Assembly: GCA_016703025.1 (NCBI GenBank)
Contig: JADJCV010000005.1
Span: 186,001-250,000 of the forward strand
DNA from: Candidatus Avedoeria danica
Lineage (GTDB): Bacteria; Chloroflexota; Anaerolineae; Epilineales; Epilineaceae
DNA: 64,000 nucleotides
Direction: 5' to 3'
The translations under genes were made by a program, and so were the position numbers. A model generated the notes under the pieces. That model had not been told where the DNA came from. It was given only the letters and a program-made list of their open reading frames with translations, and did no database searches. The first letter of the stretch is position 1. Every line of letters begins with the position of its first letter. Below, in pieces: positions 27,072-35,959 of this stretch.

Positions 27072-28547
27072 ATGTCCTGCCCGTTGCCCCGGCGCCGTCA
27101 GCGCGCCGCGAGTGCCGCCGGTACCGTCCTCGCCCTCGCTCTCACGCTCACCCCGGCTGCGTGCACGCCGGCGGCGTTGACGACGTCGCAGCCATCGCCT
27201 GACGGCGCCGTCGCCACCCCGCCGAACACCGCCACCCTCGCAGCGACGGCGCTGGCGCCCACCACCGCCCCGACCGAGACAACGGCCGACCGTCCGACGT
27301 TGCCCGCCCCGCCTGAGATCCCCGCCGGCGCCGCCCCGCCGACGCTCGCCGAGATCGGCATCACCAGCGCCGCCGCCGAGACGTTCGACGCCGTCGCGAC
27401 GCTCGGCGTGTCGAGCCCGTCCGGCGACCCGTTGTGGGTGGCCTACACCACCGGCCTCCGCAGCTTCGACGCAGGCGCCGAAACACCGCACACCGTCGCC
27501 ATCCTGGCCCGCGAGGGCGATGCGTGGCGGGTCCTCGATCGCATGGAACTCGGCGGCGACGTGTCCAAGGCCGATGCGGCGGCGACGCCGGATGTCGACG
27601 CGTACTACGGCCCGGACTACATGGGCGAGGGCGGCGTCGCCCAAGTGCAGATCGAACCCAATCGTCTCTGGCTGACCGTCGACGGCGGCATCGGCGCCCA
27701 CAGCGGCAGCTTCGCCGTCCTCTCGTTCGACGGCGAGCACCTCGAGCTCGAAGCGCACGCATCGAACAGTTTCCCGGGCGTCGGGCACGTCGAGGACCTC
27801 GACGACGATGGGATCGGTGAGCTGGTGATCGACCAGACGGACGCCTACGTGTTCTGCTATGCGTGCGGGGTGCGCGAGGCAAGCGTAGGTGTGCTGAAGT
27901 GGGATGGCGATCGACTGCAGCCCATCGTGCTCCAGCCCGTTGCGGACGACGACAACGCCGACGATGCGCGCTACGCGCTCGACGCGGTCGCCGGTGGATT
28001 CTGGGAGACGGCGGCCGCATTGGCCCGCAGCGCCTTGCAGTCCCAACCGGCGCCCCCCGGCGCACCGGTCACCGCATCGAACGCCAATTGGGACATCCTG
28101 CGGAACAACAGCATCGTGGTCGACGCGAACTTCGAAGCCCGTGCAGCGCTGACGAGATCCGGCAACCCGTACCCCGTGCTCCATCACGTGTTCCTCGGCG
28201 ACTGGCCCGGCGCGGTCGACGCCCTGCGGGCCCTCACGCCCGAGCTCCTGTTCGCGCCCGATTCGCCCCTCGTCGTCGGCACGCCCGCCGAAGGCAATGT
28301 CCCGGCGCTCGCCGAACGGATCGGTATCGCCGCAGGCAGCGCGCTGAACTATGGACCGAAGTTGGCCGGCGCGCCCACGGACTTCCAGTGGGACGCAGCC
28401 CCGATCCACTTCCTCCGCGGCTGGTCCACCTGGCTCGCCGCCCCCGGCTCCGCGGCGGCCCGCGCCGACATCGCCAGGGCCGCCGCGCTGGCGCCCGACG
28501 ATGACCTCTTCACCGCCTCCGCCGCTTGGATTGCCGCCCAACCATAG
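27072..28547 (+). CDS. Secreted lipoprotein of unknown function
   Basis: 491 residues from ATG 27072 (AAAGG 10 bases upstream). It has a signal sequence with lipobox ending LTPAAC (C31), then a Thr/Ala/Pro-rich linker of about 60 residues and a beta-rich domain. This contains a calcium-loop-like DLDDDGIGEL (DxDxDGxxE), and CYACG nearby. The C-terminal third is helical and TPR-like. It is probably a surface-anchored sensor or binding protein. It lies between a DUF2339 gene and the heme operon, which has its own -10 box. Confidence 0.8.
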   Translation: MSCPLPRRRQRAASAAGTVLALALTLTPAACTPAALTTSQPSPDGAVATPPNTATLAATALAPTTAPTETTADRPTLPAPPEIPAGAAPPTLAEIGITSAAAETFDAVATLGVSSPSGDPLWVAYTTGLRSFDAGAETPHTVAILAREGDAWRVLDRMELGGDVSKADAAATPDVDAYYGPDYMGEGGVAQVQIEPNRLWLTVDGGIGAHSGSFAVLSFDGEHLELEAHASNSFPGVGHVEDLDDDGIGELVIDQTDAYVFCYACGVREASVGVLKWDGDRLQPIVLQPVADDDNADDARYALDAVAGGFWETAAALARSALQSQPAPPGAPVTASNANWDILRNNSIVVDANFEARAALTRSGNPYPVLHHVFLGDWPGAVDALRALTPELLFAPDSPLVVGTPAEGNVPALAERIGIAAGSALNYGPKLAGAPTDFQWDAAPIHFLRGWSTWLAAPGSAAARADIARAAALAPDDDLFTASAAWIAAQP

Positions 28548-28656
28548 CAGCAGAGTCAACGGCCGAAGCCGTTGGTTCTCCTGCGCCCGTGTCCTTTTCA
28601 GACCGCCTTAGGACCACCCCGCCCAGGCGCCCGACAACCCGTCGCCCTCCATTGGC

Positions 28657-28662
28657 TATAAT
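28657..28662 (+). promoter_or_regulatory. Perfect TATAAT -10 box upstream of hemA
   Basis: TATAAT at 28657-28662, 49 bp before the hemA ATG. No good -35 stands 16-18 bp upstream, so activation by another factor is possible. Confidence 0.5.
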
Positions 28663-28710
28663 CCGCTCCCCCCACGCCTGCCGCCCGCCGACCACCTCCC
28701 CCGGAACCCC

Positions 28711-30261
28711 ATGGACATCGTCTGCCTAGGCCTCTCTCACCACACCGCCCCCCTCGGCGTGCGCGAACGCGTCGCGCTGGACCACGCCGCGCGCCACGAT
28801 CTCATACGCGGCTTGACCGACGCCTCGAATTTTGGGTTGGCGCACGAGGCCGTTGTCCTCTCGACGTGCAACCGGACGGAAATCTATTCCGCCGGCGACG
28901 ACATCGACGCGCTGTGCGCCGCGCAGCTCCACGCCTTGGCGTCGACGGCGGGCGTAGCCCCCGACGAGATCGAGCCCCACATCTACCTACACACCGGCCC
29001 CGACGCGGTCGCCCACCTGCTTCGCGTCGCCGCCGGCCTCGACAGCATGGTCCTCGGCGAAGCGCAGATTCTCGGCCAAGTCCGCACCGCCGCCGCCGAG
29101 GCCCGCGCCGCCGGCACCGCCGACCTCATCCTCACCACCCTCTTCAAGCACGCCGTGCGCGCCGGCCGCCGCGCGCGCGCCGACACCGACATCAATGCCC
29201 GCGCCGGCAGCGTGCCATCGGCCGCCGTCGAGCTGGCCGGGCGCGCGCTCTCGCAGATGCAGCGGACTCGGACCGACTCGCCGATCGTTCCGTCGACGGA
29301 CGCTTCGGACCGCCCGTCGGCAGACCCGTCGGCAGACCCGTCGGTCGGCCTTTCGACCCCAACGAGTCCCCGCGTCATCGTCGTCATCGGCGCCGGCAAG
29401 ATGGCCGTGCTGGCCGCCCACGCCTTCGGCAAGGACGGCACGAGCCACATCGTCGTCACGAACCGCAGCTACGACGCCGCGATGGCATTGGCGCGCCAAT
29501 GGAACGGCTGTGCCGTCACGTTCGACCACCTCCTGGATGCCGTCGGCCGCGCCGACATCGTCCTCTCCTCCACCAGCGCGCCGCACGCCGTCCTGACGCA
29601 AGCCGACGTCGAAACCGCGATGCGCACCCGCCCCGACCGCCCGCTCGTCATCGTCGACATCGCCGTCCCACGCGACGTCGAGCCCGGCGTCGCCGACGTG
29701 CCGGGCGTGCGCCTGCTCGACGTCGACGACCTGCAGAGCGTCGTGGCCACCAACCTCGCCGAACGCGCCTCATCGATTCCGCTCGTCGAAGCCATCGTCA
29801 CCGCCGAGGCGGAGCGCTTCGCCCGGTGGCTCGCGGCGCTCGACGTCACGCCCACGATCGCCGCCCTCAGGCAGTGGGCCGACAGCGTCCGCGCCCGCGA
29901 GCTCAGCCGCATGTTCCGCCGCCTCGACGCGCTGGGTCCGCGCGAGCGCGAGCTCGTCCAGGCGCTCTCCGTCGCCCTCGTCGGCAAGCTCCTCCACGCA
30001 CCCGTCGCCCGCATCAAGGCCAGCGCCGGGTCGATGGAATCGCTCCAGCTGGCCGCGACCGTGCGCGAGCTGTTCAACATCGACAGCCTCGTCACCGACC
30101 CTGACGACGGGACGCTCGCCGACGCCGACGACGGGCTTGTGGCTGCCTCCGATGACGGGCTCGTCGCCGAGATCGTCGACCGCATGGCCGATCGTCCCCT
30201 CGCCCCCCAAGCCGCCGCTCCAGCCCATGCGCGACCGCCTCGTCCTCGCGACGCGCGGTAG
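28711..30261 (+). CDS. hemA: Glutamyl-tRNA reductase HemA
   Basis: 516 residues, against about 420-450 for the family. It contains STCNRTEIY (catalytic Cys), GEAQILGQV and an NADPH-binding VIVVIGAGKMA. It reduces Glu-tRNA to glutamate semialdehyde, the first committed step of C5 heme synthesis. The excess length lies in two places. One is a linker before the NADPH domain built from SADP repeats (12-bp tandem units, 29313-29344). The other is a C-terminal tail with repeated DDGLVA. It overlaps hemC by 35 bp. The aminomutase hemL, needed next, is not in the window. Confidence 0.96.
   Translation: MDIVCLGLSHHTAPLGVRERVALDHAARHDLIRGLTDASNFGLAHEAVVLSTCNRTEIYSAGDDIDALCAAQLHALASTAGVAPDEIEPHIYLHTGPDAVAHLLRVAAGLDSMVLGEAQILGQVRTAAAEARAAGTADLILTTLFKHAVRAGRRARADTDINARAGSVPSAAVELAGRALSQMQRTRTDSPIVPSTDASDRPSADPSADPSVGLSTPTSPRVIVVIGAGKMAVLAAHAFGKDGTSHIVVTNRSYDAAMALARQWNGCAVTFDHLLDAVGRADIVLSSTSAPHAVLTQADVETAMRTRPDRPLVIVDIAVPRDVEPGVADVPGVRLLDVDDLQSVVATNLAERASSIPLVEAIVTAEAERFARWLAALDVTPTIAALRQWADSVRARELSRMFRRLDALGPRERELVQALSVALVGKLLHAPVARIKASAGSMESLQLAATVRELFNIDSLVTDPDDGTLADADDGLVAASDDGLVAEIVDRMADRPLAPQAAAPAHARPPRPRDAR
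29313..29344 (+). repeat. 12-bp tandem repeat in the hemA linker
   Basis: Two full copies plus most of a third of CCCGTCGGCAGA, encoding the Ser-Ala-Asp-Pro linker between the catalytic and NADPH domains. Confidence 0.85.
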
Positions 30262-31159
30262 CGCCCTCGCGCTCGCCCAGGCGAACCACGTCGCCGACGC
30301 CTTGCGCGCCGCATGGCCTGGTTTGGCGGTGGACCTGACGATCGTCCGAACGATCGGCGACGCCGTCACGGACCGCTCGGTCGCCGAGATCGGCCAAGGC
30401 GTCTTCGTCCGCGAGGTTCAGCAAGCCGTCCTCGACGGCAGCGCAGACATCGCGGTTCACTCCTACAAGGATCTCCCGACCGCCCCAGCCGACGGGCTGC
30501 GCGTCGCGGCCGTGCCGCTCCGCGCGGACGCCCGCGACTGCCTCGTCAGCGCGGGCGGCCGCGCCCTGTCCTACATGCCGCCCGGCGCCCGGATCGGCAC
30601 CGGCAGCGCCCGCCGGCGCGCCCAGCTCCTGCGGCGGAACCGTGCGCTCATCGTCGAACCGCTCCGCGGCAACGTCGACACCCGCCTCGGCCGCGCAGCC
30701 GCCGGCGACCTGGACGGTATCGTCCTCGCCGCCGCCGGCCTGCGCCGCCTCGGGTTGGCCGACCGGATCACCGAGGCCTTCGACACGGACGTCATGGTCC
30801 CGGCCCCGGCGCAAGGTGCGCTGGCCCTCGAGATCCGCACGGACGACCTGAGCACCGGCGAAGCCGTCGGCGCGCTGCACGACGATTGGACGGGCGACGC
30901 CGTCGCCGCCGAGCGCACATGCCTCGCGCTCCTCGGCGGCGGCTGCCATGCCCCGATCGGTGTACATGCCGTGACGGACGGTGAGACGATCGCGCTCGTG
31001 GGCATCGTCAGCCGACCGGATGGCAGCAAGTCGGCGCGGCTGCGCTGGAAGACACACACCCAGAGCCCGACCGAGGCCGGCTCGATGCTGGCCGATCTCC
31101 TGATGGCCAGCGGCGCGGGCGCCATCCTGGCCGAGTCCGAGCGCGGCGGGTTCGCGTGA
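30227..31159 (+). CDS. hemC: Porphobilinogen deaminase HemC
   Basis: 310 residues. ATG 30227 lies inside the end of hemA. Family motifs are ATRGSALALAQ at the N-terminus, HSYKDLPT, IGTGSARRRAQLL and RGNVDTRLGR. The dipyrromethane cofactor cysteine lies in LLGGGCHAPIG. It polymerises four porphobilinogens to hydroxymethylbilane. The stop overlaps the GTG of hemD (GTGA). Confidence 0.97.
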   Translation: MRDRLVLATRGSALALAQANHVADALRAAWPGLAVDLTIVRTIGDAVTDRSVAEIGQGVFVREVQQAVLDGSADIAVHSYKDLPTAPADGLRVAAVPLRADARDCLVSAGGRALSYMPPGARIGTGSARRRAQLLRRNRALIVEPLRGNVDTRLGRAAAGDLDGIVLAAAGLRRLGLADRITEAFDTDVMVPAPAQGALALEIRTDDLSTGEAVGALHDDWTGDAVAAERTCLALLGGGCHAPIGVHAVTDGETIALVGIVSRPDGSKSARLRWKTHTQSPTEAGSMLADLLMASGAGAILAESERGGFA

Positions 31160-32052
31160 CCGTCGAGCTGACGCTTCCGACGCCTCGCCCGCTCGCCGGA
31201 CGGCGCATCGTCGTGACCCATCCGGCGGACCGCGACGACGCGCTCGCGACGCGCCTCCGCGCGCTGGGCGCCGTCGTCCTGTCCGCACCGAGCATCGCGT
31301 TCGCCGTTGCCCACCGGGATGAACCGTCGCCGCTCGACGCCCACCTCGCGCGCCTTGAGGAATACGATTGGCTGATCTTCACGAGCGCCACGGCGGTGCA
31401 GGCCGTCGTCGATCGTCCCACGTGGGCCGCCCCGCCCCGCTCGGGCGCCTCGTCCGCCGCCGCTTCGCGCTGGCCGCGGGTCGCGGTCGTCGGGATGGCG
31501 ACGGCGGCGGCATGTCGGCGCGCCGGGATCGACGTCGCCCTCGTCGGCGAAGGCGGCACGGCCGAAGGCCTCGTCGCACAGCTTCGCGCTGCCGCACCGG
31601 GTGGTTCATCGACAACGCCGCGGTCCGGCAACGCCACCGAGACCGACGATCAAGCCCCCCGCGCCCTCTTCCCTCGCGCCGATATCGCCCGCGCCGACCT
31701 GCCGGACGGGCTGCGCGCCGCCGGCTGGCACGTCGACGAAGTCGTGGCCTACCGGACGACGAGCCTTGCGCCCGGTCCCGACGTCGTCGCCGCGTTTGCC
31801 GAAGGCGTCGATGCGGTCACGTTCGCGTCACCGAGCGCCGTACGGGCTCTCACGGAAGGGCTCGACGCTGCATCGCGTGAGCGGCTGTCCGGCGCCGCCA
31901 CCGTGTGCATCGGTCCGACGACGGCGGCCGAAGCAACGGCCGCGGGGCTGACGGTCGCCGCCGTGGCGCGGCAGCGGTCGACGGATGGGTTCGTGGCGGC
32001 GGTGATGGAAGGGCTGGCTGCCCGCTGGGCGAACGAAGGAACGGCCGAATGA
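31156..32052 (+). CDS. hemD: Uroporphyrinogen-III synthase HemD
   Basis: 298 residues, slightly longer than usual. It is poorly conserved, as is normal for HemD, but shows the expected features: GRRIVVTHP at the start, DWLIFTSATAVQAV, VVAYRTT and VTFASPSAVRAL. It closes hydroxymethylbilane to uroporphyrinogen III. The GTG start overlaps hemC and the stop overlaps the hemB start (ATGA). Confidence 0.92.
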   Translation: MTVELTLPTPRPLAGRRIVVTHPADRDDALATRLRALGAVVLSAPSIAFAVAHRDEPSPLDAHLARLEEYDWLIFTSATAVQAVVDRPTWAAPPRSGASSAAASRWPRVAVVGMATAAACRRAGIDVALVGEGGTAEGLVAQLRAAAPGGSSTTPRSGNATETDDQAPRALFPRADIARADLPDGLRAAGWHVDEVVAYRTTSLAPGPDVVAAFAEGVDAVTFASPSAVRALTEGLDAASRERLSGAATVCIGPTTAAEATAAGLTVAAVARQRSTDGFVAAVMEGLAARWANEGTAE

Positions 32053-33104
32053 CGATCCGCAAGCCGAACATCGACCCTTCCGACGACTCGCTCATCGAGT
32101 TCCTCACCCACCGCCCGCGCCGCCTCCGCCGCCTCCCCGGCTTGCGGCGGCTCGTCCGCGAGACCGTCCTCACCCCCGCCGACTTCATCTACCCGCTGTT
32201 CGTCGTCCACGGGACCGGCATCGAGCGCGCCATCGAGGCGATGCCCGGCCAGGCGCACCGCTCGATCGACCGCCTGCCGGCGGCCATCGACGCCGTCGTC
32301 GCGGCCGGCGTGCCGGGCGTGATCCTGTTCGGCCTGCCGGCCGCCAAGGATGCCGTCGGCACCGAGAACTTCGCCGCCGACGGCATCGTCCAGCAAGCGA
32401 TCCGGGCCATCAAGGCGCGTGCGCCGGAACTCGTCGTCATGACGGACGTCTGCCTGTGCGAGTACACGGATCACGGCCACTGCGGCGTCCTCGGCGTCGA
32501 CGCGCACGGCCACGGTCCGATCGTCCTGAACGATGCGACGCTGCCCGTCCTCGGCCGCGTCGCGGTCAGCCACGCCGCGGCAGGGGCGGACGTCGTCGCG
32601 CCAAGCGGCATGATGGACGGCATGGTGGCCGCCATCCGCGGCGCGCTGGACGACGCAGGGCATGACGACGTCGCGATCGTTTCCTACGCCGCCAAGTACG
32701 CGTCCGCGTTCTACGGCCCGTTCCGCGAGGCGGCCGACAGCACGCCGCAGTTCGGCGACCGGCGCGGCTACCAGATGGACCCCGCCAACCGGCGCGAGGC
32801 GCTGCGCGAGATGGCGCTGGACGTGGACGAGGGCGCCGACGTGCTCATGGTCAAGCCGGCGCTGGCTTACCTGGACGTCATCGCTGCGGCGCGCGACGCC
32901 TTCGACCTGCCGGTGGCCGCCTACAACGTGTCGGGCGAGTACGCCATGGTCAAGGCCGCCGCCGCCCGCGGCTGGCTGGACGAGCGGGCGAGCGCGCTCG
33001 AGACGCTGCTGTCCATCAAGCGCGCCGGCGCGGACATGATCCTGACGTACTGGGCGCTCGAGGCGTCCGCGTGGCTGGCGGAGGGGCGGGGCGATGTCGG
33101 CTGA
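32049..33104 (+). CDS. hemB: Delta-aminolevulinic acid dehydratase HemB
   Basis: 351 residues from the ATG overlapping the hemD stop. The zinc-binding cysteines are present in DVCLCEYTDHGHCG, marking the zinc-dependent type. The two active-site lysines lie in SYAAKYASAFYGPF and LMVKPALAYLD. It condenses two ALA to porphobilinogen. The tail overlaps hemE by 11 bp. Confidence 0.97.
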   Translation: MTIRKPNIDPSDDSLIEFLTHRPRRLRRLPGLRRLVRETVLTPADFIYPLFVVHGTGIERAIEAMPGQAHRSIDRLPAAIDAVVAAGVPGVILFGLPAAKDAVGTENFAADGIVQQAIRAIKARAPELVVMTDVCLCEYTDHGHCGVLGVDAHGHGPIVLNDATLPVLGRVAVSHAAAGADVVAPSGMMDGMVAAIRGALDDAGHDDVAIVSYAAKYASAFYGPFREAADSTPQFGDRRGYQMDPANRREALREMALDVDEGADVLMVKPALAYLDVIAAARDAFDLPVAAYNVSGEYAMVKAAAARGWLDERASALETLLSIKRAGADMILTYWALEASAWLAEGRGDVG

Positions 33105-34212
33105 GACGACGGCGGGTCCGACGGCCCTGCTCGCCTCGGCCACCGACCGCTTCCTCAGCGCCTGCCGCCGCGAGCCGGTCGACGCCACCCCGATCTGGCT
33201 CATGCGCCAGGCCGGGCGCTACATGCCGGAGTACCGCGCCCTCCGGGAACGCTACGACATCCTCGAAATCATCCGCACGCCCGAGCTTGCACTCGAGGTC
33301 ACGCTCCAGCCGATGCGCGCCTTCGACCTCGACGCCGCGATCATCTTCGCCGACATCCTGACGCTGCTGCCCGGAATGGGTCTGGATCTATCGTTCGCCC
33401 GCGGCGAGGGGCCGGTGATCCACAACCCGCCGCGCCGCCGCGCGGACATCGACGCGCTCACGGACGTGCCGATCGAAGAGAGCGTTGGCTTCACCCTCGA
33501 AGCCATCCGGCTCGCGCGCCGTGCCCTCGACGGCCGCCGACCGCTCATCGGCTTCTCGGGTGCGCCGTTCACGCTGGCGTGCTATGCGCTCGAGGGCGGT
33601 TCGTCCCGGCACTACACGCACGCCAAGGGCATCCTGTTCGACGACCCGGCCGCCTGGGACGCGCTGATGTCCCGCCTGGCCGAACGTGTCGGCCGCTACC
33701 TGCTCGCCCAGGCCGAGGCCGGCGCGCAGGCGCTCCAGATCTTCGACAGCTGGGCCGGCGCCCTCTCGCCGTCCGACTACCGCGCCCACGCGCTGCCCTA
33801 CACCCGCCGTGCGATCGAGATCGCCCGCGCGGCCGGCGTCCCGATCCTCCACTTCGGTACCGGCACGGCCGGCATCCTATCGGACATCGCCACTTCCGGC
33901 GCCGACGTCGTCTCCGTCGACTGGGCCATCGACCTCGACCGGGCGTGGTCGCAGCTCGGCGATCTGGCCGTGCAGGGCAACCTCGACCCCGTCGTGCTGC
34001 TCGGCGATTGGCCGGCGGTTCAGGCGCGGGCGGACGACGTGTTGGCGCGGGCAGCGGGACGGACGGGACACATCTTCAATCTCGGCCACGGTGTGTTGCC
34101 CGCGACGCCGATGGACAACGTGCGGCGGTTGGTGGATCACGTGCATCAGGCGAGAGAGGCCCTCACCCCCCGACCCCCTCCCCCAAGTCTGGGGGAGGGG
34201 GAGGTCGTGTAG
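33094..34212 (+). CDS. hemE: Uroporphyrinogen decarboxylase HemE
   Basis: 372 residues with the family signatures WLMRQAGRYMPEYR (substrate-binding Arg) and FSGAPFTLACYALEGG, an aspartate in the AFDLDAAIIFADIL region, and FNLGHGVLPATP. It decarboxylates uroporphyrinogen III to coproporphyrinogen. The last 15 codons (ALTPRPPPPSLGEGEVV) come from a GC-rich inverted repeat at 34161-34201 and have no counterpart in the family. Confidence 0.97.
   Translation: MSAETTAGPTALLASATDRFLSACRREPVDATPIWLMRQAGRYMPEYRALRERYDILEIIRTPELALEVTLQPMRAFDLDAAIIFADILTLLPGMGLDLSFARGEGPVIHNPPRRRADIDALTDVPIEESVGFTLEAIRLARRALDGRRPLIGFSGAPFTLACYALEGGSSRHYTHAKGILFDDPAAWDALMSRLAERVGRYLLAQAEAGAQALQIFDSWAGALSPSDYRAHALPYTRRAIEIARAAGVPILHFGTGTAGILSDIATSGADVVSVDWAIDLDRAWSQLGDLAVQGNLDPVVLLGDWPAVQARADDVLARAAGRTGHIFNLGHGVLPATPMDNVRRLVDHVHQAREALTPRPPPPSLGEGEVV
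34161..34201 (+). repeat. Inverted-repeat element at the 3' end of hemE
   Basis: CCTCACCCCCCGA followed by a perfect 12-bp stem, CCCCCTCCCCCA / TGGGGGAGGGGG (34174-34201), with loop AGTC. It is translated in frame as the HemE tail. It resembles the dispersed CCCTCACCCCC...GGGGGAGGG elements common in environmental bacteria. It could also act as a weak attenuator before the next gene. Confidence 0.7.
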
Positions 34213-34218
34213 CGGAGG

Positions 34219-35724
34219 GTGGCGACGTCGATCGGTGTCGGTCGCGTCGTTGCAGCGAGGCACGACGATTCCGTTGATCCCGTTGGCCGCATCGTCGTCG
34301 TCGGCGGCGGGATCACGGGATTGGCGGCGGCGTGGCATGCCCGGCGATTGGCGGCGGAGGCTGGACGGTCGGTCGACATCGTCGTGCTCGAGGCGGGCGA
34401 TCGCATCGGCGGGAAGGTGCACACCGTTCGGCGCGACGGCTGGGTCATCGAGGCCGCACCGGACAGCTTTCTGACGACGAAGCCGTGGGCCCGCGACCTG
34501 GCGTTGGCGCTGGGGCTGGGCGATCGGTTGGTCTCGCAGCGGCCGGGCGGGCGGCGGGTGTTCGTGCTGCATGACGGCGCCCTCGTGCCGCTGCCGGCCG
34601 GCTTCCGCCTGGCCGCACCGACGGACCTCGGCGCGTTCCTGCGCACACCGCTCGTGTCGTGGCCCGGCAAGCTGCGCGCGCTGCTCGACCTCGTGCGCCC
34701 GGCGCGGCGCGAGGAAGGCGACGAGAGCATGGCGGACTTCGTCCGGCGGCGGATGGGCCGCGAGGTGCTCGAGCGGCTGGCGGCGCCGCTCATGGCCGGC
34801 ATCCACGTCGGCGATCCGGAGCGGCTGAGCATCGAGGCGACGTTCCCGCAGCTCGCGGCTCTCGAACGGCGCCACGGCAGCCTGATACGCGGTCTGCGCC
34901 GCTCCGCCACGGATCGCCCGAAGGACGGCGCGGGCGCGGCGGCGACGTTCGCGAGCCTCTCGGGCGGCGTCGGTGACCTCGTCGACGCGTTGGCGACCGA
35001 TCTCGGCGGGATCGTGCGCACGCGGTCGGTGGTGGCGCGGATCGCACGGGACGGGCGGGTCGGTGCCGCCCGCGATGACCATACCCCGTTCACGGTGACG
35101 CTGGCCGACGGGTCGACCATCGGCGCCGACGCCGTGATCGTGGCGACGCCGGGTCCGGCGACGGCCCGGCTCATCGCGGACGTGGCGCCCGAGGCGGCGC
35201 GAATCGCGGGAGCGGTGCGCCACGTCTCGTCGGCCACGGTTTCGCTCGGCTACCGCCGCGACGACGTGGCGCACCCACTCGACGGACTGGGGATCATCGT
35301 GCCCCGTTCCGAGGGCGTGCGGTGGCTGGCGTGCTCGTGGTCGTCGTCCAAGTGGGACGGGCGGGCGCCGGACGGCCATGTGCTCGTGCGGCTGTTCTAC
35401 GGGGGCGATGGGCGCGAGTCCGAGGCCGAGCTGGACGAGGGGACGCTCGTCGAATGGGCCAAGGAGGACGCGGGCGCGGTGCTCGGCGCCACGGGTGCGC
35501 CGGTGATCGCCCACGCATTTCGTTGGGTGAAGGGCAACCCGCAGTACGACGTCGGTCACGAGGGGCGGGTCAACGCGGCGGCGGCGGCATGCCCCGCCGC
35601 GCTCGTGCTTGCGGGCGCGACGTGGCGCGGGGTTGGCGTTCCGGACTGCGTGCGGCAGGCGATCGGCGCGGCGGAGACGGTGCTCGGTGCAATCCATCCC
35701 CGATCTGACGGCCAATCGATCTGA
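34219..35724 (+). CDS. hemY: Protoporphyrinogen/coproporphyrinogen oxidase (HemY/CgoX family)
   Basis: 501 residues. The FAD fold is clear: VVVGGGITGLAAAW, LEAGDRIGGKVHT and APDSFLTTKPWA. The middle has PLMAGIHVGDPERLS and the end VLAGATWRGVGVPDCVRQA, the C-terminal FAD signature. It oxidises either protoporphyrinogen IX or, in the CPD route, coproporphyrinogen III using O2; sequence alone does not say which. The GTG at 34219 follows hemE by 6 bp and has GGAG too close to be a normal Shine-Dalgarno, so the start is uncertain. It is the last gene of the heme operon. Confidence 0.92.
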   Translation: MATSIGVGRVVAARHDDSVDPVGRIVVVGGGITGLAAAWHARRLAAEAGRSVDIVVLEAGDRIGGKVHTVRRDGWVIEAAPDSFLTTKPWARDLALALGLGDRLVSQRPGGRRVFVLHDGALVPLPAGFRLAAPTDLGAFLRTPLVSWPGKLRALLDLVRPARREEGDESMADFVRRRMGREVLERLAAPLMAGIHVGDPERLSIEATFPQLAALERRHGSLIRGLRRSATDRPKDGAGAAATFASLSGGVGDLVDALATDLGGIVRTRSVVARIARDGRVGAARDDHTPFTVTLADGSTIGADAVIVATPGPATARLIADVAPEAARIAGAVRHVSSATVSLGYRRDDVAHPLDGLGIIVPRSEGVRWLACSWSSSKWDGRAPDGHVLVRLFYGGDGRESEAELDEGTLVEWAKEDAGAVLGATGAPVIAHAFRWVKGNPQYDVGHEGRVNAAAAACPAALVLAGATWRGVGVPDCVRQAIGAAETVLGAIHPRSDGQSI

Positions 35725-35763
35725 AAACCTGCCTGACCACCCGCTGACGAAACCTTAAGGGTA

Positions 35764-35792
35764 TTGACACGGACCCTCCGGATCGTTAGACT
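35764..35792 (+). promoter_or_regulatory. Strong sigma-70-type promoter for the sigA operon
   Basis: TTGACA (35764-35769), 17-bp spacer, TAGACT (35787-35792). It gives a leader of about 160 nt before the GTG at 35960. It is the closest match to consensus in the window. Confidence 0.75.
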
Positions 35793-35959
35793 AACAAGGC
35801 TCTTGCCCGGGTCGTGTTCGGTGCATCTACGCAATCGCGCCAGCACCATGGCCAGGCCATACGCGACTGCCCCTGGCGGGTGGTCGCTCATTATGTCGGG
35901 GACAGTCGCCAACTCGTCGCGGCGACGCCGACGGAACCGAAGGGTTAAGGGGGAAGACA

